Source: Actinomycetota bacterium
Lineage (GTDB): Bacteria; Actinomycetota; Humimicrobiia; Humimicrobiales; Humimicrobiaceae
Reading direction: 5' to 3'
DNA: 5,356 bases
NCBI GenBank assembly: GCA_003155275.1
Contig: PMCC01000090.1
Coordinates: forward strand, 4,832 to 10,187
Shown here piece after piece: positions 1-5,356 of the stretch; position 1 is the stretch's first letter; every line of letters begins with the position of its first letter. The notes beneath the pieces were generated by a model. That model was not told the origin of the DNA. It did not search any database and was given only the letters and a program-made list of their open reading frames with translations. Position numbers and translations under genes: made by a program.

Positions 1-1132
1 TTTTGCCGCTTGCGATTATTGTATCTGTGTATTCTATATATTTTGGGTCCTTTAACTGTTCTTTAAGCATTTCTGAAAACCCCATTATTGCATTCATGGG
101 CGTGCGTATTTCGTGGCTCATATTTGCCAGAAACTCGCTCTTTGCGCTATCGGCAGCCCGGGCTTTTTTTGAAGATTTTTCAGCATCAATTTTGGCAATT
201 TTTAATTTTTCTTCTGTTTGTTTACGTTTTTGCTCAAGCTCTGAATTATAAAGAGCAAAAGCAATATCATTGGCAATTTCGCCAAATAATTCCTGTTCTT
301 CCACACTTTCAATGTATTCCAGCGGAACTAATATTGAAAGAACTCCATATACCTTTTTATCATACACAAGCTTTACAATCATTAAACTTGTGTCATTATA
401 GAGCCCAGATATTGAGGGGTCAACAAAGTCCGGATTAGGATTCTTAATCGTTATGATACCTGAGCTGGACATAATCTTTTGCCATAACTTTAAAGTCTTG
501 CCATTTTTTATATTTTCTACAAATGCTTTAAAATTTTTACCCACAGCATCTTCCGCGTATTCTATAATTTTACCTGTATTGTCCAAAAGAATTATCCCGG
601 CATCGTAATATCCACGGTTTCCGGTTAAAATTTTACAGGCATTTTCAATGAGATTTCTTGTATTTTTTTCTTTGACTATTAACTGATCAATATCCCTGAT
701 CGCCCGAAGAATACTGTTTAAGTGTTTTAAATCCTTCTCCACCTTTTTAATATCTGTAATATCCCTTGAAATTCCAAATGTTCCAATAATTCTTCCTTCT
801 TTATTATAAAACGGCATTTTGGTAGTTGACACCCACCTGTCTTCACTGCCCTCATGGGTTTCCTTTTCTTCAAGCCTTAAAAGTGGGATACCCGTATTTA
901 TAATATACTGCTCGTCATGAAGCGCTTTGACTGCATGCTCTTCGGTGAAAAAATCAGAATCAGTCTTTCCCAACGCTTCGTCAGTACTATTTATCTTCAA
1001 GCTTCCAATTACAGCATTGCTTATTTGGATAAATCGGCTTTCCAAATCCTTAAAATAAATGCTGTCCGGAATATTTTCCATCAGGGCATTCAGCATTTCC
1101 AATTTACTGATTGCCGCTTGTTCTTTTTTCAT
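1..1132 (-). CDS. Soluble PAS-GAF sensor histidine kinase, 3' end beyond window
   Basis: An open frame runs from ATG at 1132-1130 to the left edge, with 377 codons visible and no stop. The start is supported by AGGTGA seven bases upstream. Domains by residue: PAS about 9-135 (ENIPDSIYFKDLESRFIQIS, then GTFGISRDITDIKK); GAF-like about 138-300 (LRAIRDIDQLIV at its start, VYGVLSILVPLEY and ANDIAFALYNSELEQ at its end); coiled coil about 298-330; HisKA beginning KSEFLANMSHEIRTPMNAI with His340 (codon 115-113). The sequence is cut about 37 residues after the histidine, so the HATPase_c and any receiver lie to the left of the window. There is no signal peptide or membrane helix, so it should be cytosolic and sense an internal cue, through PAS and GAF domains whose ligands cannot be read from sequence. 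Its H-box segment is close to a copy of that in the hybrid kinase upstream. It sits 188 bp downstream of that gene on the same strand and could be read through from it or have its own promoter. Confidence 0.93.
   Translation of the reverse strand, partial: MKKEQAAISKLEMLNALMENIPDSIYFKDLESRFIQISNAVIGSLKINSTDEALGKTDSDFFTEEHAVKALHDEQYIINTGIPLLRLEEKETHEGSEDRWVSTTKMPFYNKEGRIIGTFGISRDITDIKKVEKDLKHLNSILRAIRDIDQLIVKEKNTRNLIENACKILTGNRGYYDAGIILLDNTGKIIEYAEDAVGKNFKAFVENIKNGKTLKLWQKIMSSSGIITIKNPNPDFVDPSISGLYNDTSLMIVKLVYDKKVYGVLSILVPLEYIESVEEQELFGEIANDIAFALYNSELEQKRKQTEEKLKIAKIDAEKSSKKARAADSAKSEFLANMSHEIRTPMNAIMGFSEMLKEQLKDPKYIEYTDTIIASGK
40..130. repeat. Paralogous H-box segment, copy in the PAS-GAF kinase
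   Basis: Aligns without gaps to 2697-2787 in the hybrid kinase with about 8 mismatches in 91 bases by hand count; positions 107-130 are identical to 2764-2787. It encodes the phospho-accepting histidine helix (MSHEIRTPMNAI onward). Identity drops to about 72% in the adjoining 39 bases (1-39) and also falls beyond 130. It is a gene-internal repeat, not a mobile element. Confidence 0.85.
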
Positions 1133-1139
1133 TTTTGTT

Positions 1140-1145
1140 TCACCT
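1140..1145 (-). promoter_or_regulatory. Ribosome binding site of the PAS-GAF kinase
   Basis: AGGTGA on the minus strand, seven bases before the ATG at 1132. It matches the Shine-Dalgarno consensus and spacing and decides the start of the PAS-GAF kinase; no other in-frame start with a comparable site is seen nearby. Confidence 0.75.
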
Positions 1146-1202
1146 AACCTGAATGCATTCTTTAACAAAGTTTTTTAAATATTAAAAAATAATTTAACCT
1201 GA
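1145..1202. repeat. Direct 8-bp repeat TAACCTGA in the kinase leader
   Basis: TAACCTGA occurs at 1145-1152 and again at 1195-1202, exactly 50 bp apart, with a weaker match (CACCTGA) near 1225-1231. On the minus strand this reads TCAGGTTA; the proximal copy abuts and partly overlaps the Shine-Dalgarno. Spacing close to five helical turns could suit an operator, but the match is short and may be chance. Confidence 0.25.
1171..1189. repeat. AT-only inverted repeat in the leader of the PAS-GAF kinase
   Basis: TTTTTTAA, three-base spacer ATA, then TTAAAAAA: a perfect 8-bp inverted repeat about 40 bases upstream of the ATG at 1132. It consists only of A and T, so an RNA hairpin would be weak. It could be a dimeric protein-binding site or simply low-complexity sequence. 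Confidence 0.35.
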
Positions 1203-1320
1203 CAGCTATAGTATTTTTTAATTGCACCTGAAAAAATAATGTTTTTAAATAAAATTTTTTTGTCATCAGATATTCTGGAAGCTATATTTACCAAAAATAA
1301 CTTAAATCATTTAATTGTCA

Positions 1321-4300
1321 TTAATCCCGAAAACTATTTATCTTATTTATAATAGGCTCAAACTCATCAAATGTTATTGTCAGATTTTCTAAATCAAAGC
1401 TATCTGCCTGCATTGACAACTTTTTTCCCCAATCAGACAGCATGTCTGCATTGTATTTTCTTCCCAGTCCTACAATCTCTAGTGCAAAATCCTCTATATC
1501 ATTTATTATAAATTCTTTTTTTAATTTACCGTACTTAACAAAAATCTCATTTTCTAATTTGTTTATTAGCTCAGGTAATTTCTTTATCTTTGCAAAATCG
1601 TCTTCCGGAGTTATGGCAATATTCCCCTTGGAATCTGCTTTTAGCAGGGCAGAACCGGGCATTGCTTCATCTTTTTCAACGGTTTTAAATTTAAGATATT
1701 TTTTTAGTTCAGCAAGCAGCTCCGGCCTGCTTATGGGCTTTCTTAAATAGCTGTCGCTTCCTATTTTTTTAATATCATCGTCACTGGTCTTCATTGCCGA
1801 TGCTGTCAGGATTATTATAGGTATATTTTTCAACTTGCTGTCTTCTTTTAATATCTTTGTTGCCTCATAGCCATCCATTACCGGCATTCTTAAATCCATG
1901 AGAATAATATCGGGTTTTATATTTTCGGCAATCTTTATTGCTTCTTTTCCATTTTTTGCCTCCTGCACATTAAGCCCATAAATGTTTAATATTTCACTTA
2001 GCAGCCTTCTGTTGGACTCAATATCATCAACTATAAGTACCTTTTGATTGTAAAAACTGATATCTTTAATGTCCAATTTTCTTACTTCAATTTCGGGTTT
2101 GACAGTTGAAATAGATACTTCCTTTATTATAATTGTAAAAATGCTGCCTTTGTCTACAATACTCTCAACTGTAATACCGCCGTTCATAAGTTCAACCAGC
2201 TTTTTAGTTATCGCAAGCCCAAGCCCGGTGCCGCCATATTGTTTTGTACTCTGTCCCTGGCTTTGCTGGAAAGCGTCAAAAATTATTTTTTTATCATCCT
2301 GCCCAATACCGATTCCGGTATCCTTTACTGAAAATATCAGGTCCATTTTGTTTCTTTTGGGATAAAATACACCTTTGACTTTTAATTCAATGTATCCATT
2401 GGGTGTAAACTTGACAGCATTGCCTACCAGATTAAACAGTATTTGCCTAATTCTTACTTCATCAAGAAGTAAAGATGGGGGGAGTTTGCCATCTATCTCT
2501 GTTATGAGCCTTAAGCCTTTATCTTTAATTTTGACCTCAAATATTTTTGAGATATCCATGAATAATGTGTGAGGGTCCACAGGCCTGTACTGGAATTCCA
2601 ATTTGCCGGCTTCTATTTTAGAGAGGTCCAGTATATCGTTAATAAGCCCAAGCAGGTTTTTCCCACTCGCGAGTATGATATCAATATATCCTATGTATTT
2701 TGGGTCCTTTACCTGTTCTTTAAGTATCTCTGAAAACCCTATTATTGCATTCATAGGTGTCCTTATTTCGTGGCTCATATTTGCCAGGAATTCACTTTTT
2801 GTAATGTTTGCCGCCTCTGCCTGTTCCTTTGCATTTATCAGCTCCCGCACGGCCAGCTTGCTCTCTGTGATGTCGCGGAAATACCAAATCCTGCCGTGGT
2901 ATTTTCCATCAGCGCTTGTTAAAGGTGAAGAATACCTGTCAATAAATCTTCCATCGACTAATCCTATTTCATCCCTGCTCTTTCGGTCTTTGTGTTTGTA
3001 AAGATTTGCTACTTTACGGTTGAATTCGAGTGGATCTTTTAACTGTTCGAAGATGTATCCCAGCATTTTTTTATCGTCCATTGTATCCAGGACCTGCTGG
3101 GGCATATTCCATATTTCCCCAAAACGCTTATTAAAAAAAATAGAATGCCCTTCGTCGTCCACAGCTAATATCCCGTCAATGGATGCTTCTTGGGCTGTCA
3201 GCAGCATGGTCTTTAACAAAAGGGTCTCCTCCATCTTCTTGCGCTCCGTGATATCAGTGATGGTAGACAGCCAGCAGGGAGTGTTCGCAACATCAACAAA
3301 ATCAACAGATAATATCCCTGTATGCACGAAGCCACCTTGACCCCTAATCTGTACTTCTAAATTAGAAACCGTGTTTTTATTGTCAAATAATTTTTTTATT
3401 TCCGCCCTTTGGCCCTTATCGGCAAATATACCCAGATCAGCGGATGTATTGCCTATTACTTCCTCTCTTTTAAAACCCAGTGTTTTTAAAAATGCCTCAT
3501 TGATATCGATAAAGCGGCCATCATCTATTCTTGATATGGACATCAGGACCGCTCCTGAATGGAATGCTTTTGAAAATTTCTCTTCAGATTTTTTAATCTC
3601 TGAAACAGCATTTATAATTTTATCATTTGCTGTATTTAATTTGCTCTTTTCTTCTTTTAGAAATTTATTAATACTTATAAGTTTATAAAATGCCAGTAAC
3701 AACAAGACTATGGCTATTAGCACAACACTTGATTCAATAGTTACGGTAATAGCATTATTGCTCCACATTTTTGCGGGATAATCCGTTCCAAATACTGCTA
3801 TTATTTTACCTGTTTCGGGATCTTTCAGAGGTACAAGGACGCTGACCCAGGTCCCCCAGCGATCAGTTACCGGTTTTGTAATTAAGGCTTTTCCATCCTC
3901 AAATGGCTGGAAGTCTTCCTTGTCAGCTTCGGTGAATTCCTGCCCTGGAGGCGAATAGTCTTTTGAATCAGCCGGTTCAGAGTCAACCATAAAGTAAATC
4001 TTTCCGTCTCTTTGAGTGTAAAAATAAGCAAACCTTATTTCTTTGTTTATATTTACAATTTCCATCAGCTTCTTTTTTATGCTTTCATATGGTTCTGTAC
4101 CTGCATCCTCCGGCAGTCCATTTAGTTTCTTTAGCATTTCCCCGTTTAATGAGGAACCTGCAGTACTGGCTATTTTTAATGCCCAGCTTGAGATTTCATC
4201 AATGCTTGAGCTCCATGAGTAATGTATATATACAAAGCCTAGAACAATTGTTGCGCTTAACAGTATTGCAATCAACAACCTTGGTTTATTAATTCTATTT

Positions 4301-4362
4301 ATTAAGTTTAAAAAAAATATGGTAACCTTTGCCTTAATGGTAGTAGTTCCTCCTAAAATCAA
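1321..4362 (-). CDS. Membrane-bound hybrid sensor histidine kinase (Cache-like sensor, PAS-PAS-HisKA-HATPase-REC-HPt-like)
   Basis: Complete gene of about 1013 codons ending in TAA. Residues from the TTG at 4362: basic N-terminus, membrane helix 29-47, extracytoplasmic Cache/PDC-like sensor about 50-200 (signature WGTWVSVLVPL then GKIIAVFGTDYPA), membrane helix about 206-227, coiled coil 230-262, PAS about 258-376 (ending TDITERKKMEE), PAS about 380-503 (ending FRDITESK), and HisKA with NMSHEIRTPMNAI, where His531 is codon 2772-2770. HATPase_c follows with N-box FNLVGNAVKFTPNG, G1 DTGIGIG 681-687 and G2 GGTGLGLAI 710-718. The receiver is about 773-890, with Asp779/Asp780, phospho-acceptor Asp823 (LMDLRMPVMDG), Thr853 and Lys875 all present. 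A helical HPt-like tail, about 925-1013, has no histidine. Expected chemistry is autophosphorylation at His531 and transfer to Asp823 in response to a periplasmic ligand; the ligand cannot be named. The start codon is uncertain: TTG 4362 overlaps the previous stop, but a strong Shine-Dalgarno lies inside the frame and points to ATT at 4338. The product call is firm; the exact N-terminus is not. Confidence 0.96.
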   Translation of the reverse strand: MILGGTTTIKAKVTIFFLNLINRINKPRLLIAILLSATIVLGFVYIHYSWSSSIDEISSWALKIASTAGSSLNGEMLKKLNGLPEDAGTEPYESIKKKLMEIVNINKEIRFAYFYTQRDGKIYFMVDSEPADSKDYSPPGQEFTEADKEDFQPFEDGKALITKPVTDRWGTWVSVLVPLKDPETGKIIAVFGTDYPAKMWSNNAITVTIESSVVLIAIVLLLLAFYKLISINKFLKEEKSKLNTANDKIINAVSEIKKSEEKFSKAFHSGAVLMSISRIDDGRFIDINEAFLKTLGFKREEVIGNTSADLGIFADKGQRAEIKKLFDNKNTVSNLEVQIRGQGGFVHTGILSVDFVDVANTPCWLSTITDITERKKMEETLLLKTMLLTAQEASIDGILAVDDEGHSIFFNKRFGEIWNMPQQVLDTMDDKKMLGYIFEQLKDPLEFNRKVANLYKHKDRKSRDEIGLVDGRFIDRYSSPLTSADGKYHGRIWYFRDITESKLAVRELINAKEQAEAANITKSEFLANMSHEIRTPMNAIIGFSEILKEQVKDPKYIGYIDIILASGKNLLGLINDILDLSKIEAGKLEFQYRPVDPHTLFMDISKIFEVKIKDKGLRLITEIDGKLPPSLLLDEVRIRQILFNLVGNAVKFTPNGYIELKVKGVFYPKRNKMDLIFSVKDTGIGIGQDDKKIIFDAFQQSQGQSTKQYGGTGLGLAITKKLVELMNGGITVESIVDKGSIFTIIIKEVSISTVKPEIEVRKLDIKDISFYNQKVLIVDDIESNRRLLSEILNIYGLNVQEAKNGKEAIKIAENIKPDIILMDLRMPVMDGYEATKILKEDSKLKNIPIIILTASAMKTSDDDIKKIGSDSYLRKPISRPELLAELKKYLKFKTVEKDEAMPGSALLKADSKGNIAITPEDDFAKIKKLPELINKLENEIFVKYGKLKKEFIINDIEDFALEIVGLGRKYNADMLSDWGKKLSMQADSFDLENLTITFDEFEPIINKINSFRD
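2697..2787. repeat. Paralogous H-box segment, copy in the hybrid kinase
   Basis: Partner of the segment at 40-130, same orientation, 2657 bp apart. Of about 8 differences, three change the protein (Ile/Met twice, Val/Leu once) and about five are silent. Low silent divergence suggests a recent duplication or gene conversion rather than protein-level constraint alone. Confidence 0.85.
4349..4354 (-). promoter_or_regulatory. Strong Shine-Dalgarno inside the annotated start of the hybrid kinase
   Basis: Perfect AGGAGG on the minus strand, lying at codons 3-5 of the frame that begins with TTG 4362. It is therefore downstream of the only conventional start codon and cannot serve it. Ten bases after it, in frame, is ATT (4338-4336, codon 9), a rare but known initiation codon (AUU, as in E. 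coli infC). The next in-frame possibility is ATA at codon 15. No ATG, GTG or TTG lies at a usable distance. Either ATT is the true start, or the motif is accidental and TTG is used by reinitiation after the preceding gene terminates. Confidence 0.6.
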
Positions 4363-5356
4363 ATGCCAAGAGGCATTTTAATATAAAAAGTGGCGCCTTT
4401 ATTTTCTACTGATTCAAACCAGATCTTCCCGTCGTGAGCTTCGACAATTGCCTTTACAATATAAAGACCTAACCCGGTTCCATCTGTTTCGGAAAGAACT
4501 GCATTATCCGCCCTGAAAAATTTTTCAAATAATCTTTTTTGCTGTTCCTGTGGTATTCCTATTCCATTATCTCTTACAAAAAAAACTACTCCTGATTTAT
4601 CTTTTACACAACTTACTTCAATCCTGCCATCCTGTTTTGAATATTTTATGGCATTGTCGATAAGATTGGTGATGACATGCCTGACCTTGCCTATATCAAT
4701 GTCAACCATCAATTCAGGCGGAGTCTCTTTGCTCTTTTCAATCCGGATATTCTTTTTTCCGGCATTTTCATTTAACTCCTCAAGAACATTTTCTAATAGA
4801 GCTATAATATCGGTCCTCTCTTTTCGTACATCGAATTTTCTTCCCGTCTCTATATGCGATACATCAAGAAGCTCATTGATGAGTTTTATCATCCTGTTTG
4901 TGCTGTCGTGAGCGCTTTGAGCAAATTCTGACTGCTCTTCGTTTAATCCGCAGCGCATTAACAATTCGGTCATCCATTTAATTCCGGTTAAAGGTGTTTT
5001 AAGCTGATGGGAAGCAACAGAGACAAATTCTGTTTTCATTTTATCTATTTCACGGTCCTTCGTTATATCCCTGAATACAACTACGCATCCTATGGCCTGC
5101 CCTTCTTCATCAATCAGTGGAGATGCGCTTGCAGCAACAGGAACATTCCCCCTTTTTTTAGTGACAAGCAGTTTATGGTTACTCATTTCCTGGATTTTCC
5201 TGGTATTTATAGAATCTTTTATAAATTTGTCATCAATCTTTTCAGGGTCTGACTCATAAATAAATTTTAGAACTTCATCATATTCCTTCCCCAAAACCTC
5301 TTTTTCTGAAAACCCTGATATCTCGACTGCTTTTGGATTAAAAAGTGTGATTTTCA
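4359..5356 (-). CDS. PAS-domain sensor histidine kinase, 5' end beyond window
   Basis: C-terminal part of a sensor kinase that autophosphorylates on histidine and passes the phosphate to a response regulator. The frame is open to the right edge; the first complete codon is at 5354, giving 331 visible residues before TGA at 4361-4359. An internal TTG at 5294 is not a credible start because the PAS fold continues upstream of it (FNPKAVEISGFSEKEVLGK). In visible-residue numbering: PAS about 1-100, ending in the typical VVVFRDITKDREIDK linker; HisKA H-box SVASHQLKTPL with His116 (codon 5009-5007); N-box NLIDNAIKYS around 230-238; G1 DNGIGI at 262-267; F-box LFEKFFR; G2 GTGLGL at 292-297. All ATP-binding motifs are intact. 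There is no receiver and no membrane segment in the visible part. The residue after the histidine is Gln rather than the usual Glu/Asp. Its last bases overlap the hybrid kinase frame, suggesting one operon. The family call is secure; the signal and the partner regulator are unknown. Confidence 0.95.
   Translation of the reverse strand, partial: KITLFNPKAVEISGFSEKEVLGKEYDEVLKFIYESDPEKIDDKFIKDSINTRKIQEMSNHKLLVTKKRGNVPVAASASPLIDEEGQAIGCVVVFRDITKDREIDKMKTEFVSVASHQLKTPLTGIKWMTELLMRCGLNEEQSEFAQSAHDSTNRMIKLINELLDVSHIETGRKFDVRKERTDIIALLENVLEELNENAGKKNIRIEKSKETPPELMVDIDIGKVRHVITNLIDNAIKYSKQDGRIEVSCVKDKSGVVFFVRDNGIGIPQEQQKRLFEKFFRADNAVLSETDGTGLGLYIVKAIVEAHDGKIWFESVENKGATFYIKMPLGI
4361..4378 (-). other. 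Hairpin at the junction of the first two kinase genes
   Basis: Perfect inverted repeat with a 7-bp stem (AAATGCC / GGCATTT) and a 4-nt loop (TCTT on the minus strand). It covers the last codons of gene 1, and its 3' arm contains the first two bases of the TTG start and the first base of the TGA stop. It ends six bases before the AGGAGG site. It is not followed by a T-run beyond four residues, so it is a poor terminator; a role in translational coupling or mRNA processing is an inference. Confidence 0.45.

Larger units (their letters stand above)
1133..1320. other. AT-rich intergenic gap between hybrid kinase and PAS-GAF kinase
   Basis: 188 bp of very AT-rich sequence with no plausible ORF and no recognisable RNA gene. 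Apart from the Shine-Dalgarno of the downstream kinase it contains an AT-only inverted repeat at 1171-1189, an 8-bp direct repeat, and a short palindrome just after the hybrid kinase stop (TTAAATGATTTAA on the minus strand). I find no GC-rich stem followed by a T-run that would make a standard terminator, and no -35/-10 pair close to consensus at good spacing, so whether transcription stops or restarts here cannot be decided by eye. Confidence 0.6.

Noticed and set aside
88..1147. Plus-strand ORFs at 88-438 and 917-1147
   Set aside because: They lie opposite a continuous minus-strand PAS-GAF-HisKA reading frame with clear domain motifs, and their translations show no domain.
1190..1260. Sigma-70-like promoter for the PAS-GAF kinase (minus-strand TACTAT near 1210, or CTGTCA plus TAATAT)
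   Set aside because: The -35 matches are poor or the spacing is off (about 15 bp), and such -10-like strings are expected by chance in sequence this AT-rich.
1260..1285. Possible hairpin CAGA-ATA-TCTG after the hybrid kinase as terminator
   Set aside because: A 4-bp stem with no proper T-tract directly after it on the minus strand; too weak to call.
2603..3001. 132-codon plus-strand ORF, with a similar plus-strand ORF at 3-251 (both encode SENPIIAF and ISWLIFARNSLF)
   Set aside because: Both are antisense shadows of the kinase H-box; their resemblance follows from the paralogous segment on the minus strand. No ribosome binding site or recognisable protein family.
1442..3688. Several long plus-strand ORFs opposite the hybrid kinase
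   Set aside because: The minus frame is unbroken and carries all kinase and receiver motifs; the antisense frames are open because of base composition and give hydrophobic, Ser-rich nonsense typical of shadows.
4361..4378. Intrinsic terminator between the first and second kinase genes
   Set aside because: The stem is only 7 bp with three G/C pairs and is followed by AGGAGG rather than a T-run; the overlapping frames also argue for co-transcription.
5292..5294. TTG at 5294 as the start of the first kinase
   Set aside because: The PAS domain sequence continues in frame to the window edge, so this is an internal leucine codon and the gene is truncated by the window.

Overview
The window is a low-GC (by eye roughly 35% G+C) bacterial segment consisting almost entirely of two-component signalling genes. 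Three sensor histidine kinase genes lie head to tail on the minus strand, so the transcriptional order runs from right to left. I cannot fix the phylum from sequence alone. The AT-rich codon use, the AGGAGG-type ribosome binding site and a kinase-rich layout fit an environmental bacterium with a large signalling repertoire.

Region by region, in transcriptional order: (1) 5356 to 4359 holds the C-terminal 331 residues of a PAS-HisKA-HATPase kinase whose start lies beyond the right edge. (2) 4362 to 1321 holds a complete membrane-bound hybrid kinase of about 1013 residues: membrane segment, Cache-like periplasmic sensor, membrane segment, coiled coil, PAS, PAS, HisKA, HATPase_c, receiver (REC), and a C-terminal helical HPt-like domain with no histidine. 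Its reading frame overlaps the stop codon of gene 1, so the two are probably co-transcribed and translationally coupled. (3) After a 188-bp AT-rich gap, 1132 to the left edge holds the first 377 codons of a soluble PAS-GAF-HisKA kinase, cut off just after the phospho-accepting histidine region.

The H-box region of genes 2 and 3 is nearly identical at DNA level (about 91% over 91 bp, including a 24-bp exact match), which points to recent paralogy or gene conversion. Gene 1 carries a different, HQLKT-type H-box. No DNA-binding or enzymatic output domain is visible. The only receiver is the one fused to gene 2, so the downstream partner must be outside the window.

The least ordinary spots are the translation start of gene 2 (a TTG inside a hairpin, followed by a strong Shine-Dalgarno that points to an in-frame ATT), the histidine-free HPt-like tail, and the near-identical H-box segments. 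I see no convincing evidence of a wholly new system, mobile element, CRISPR array or RNA gene.
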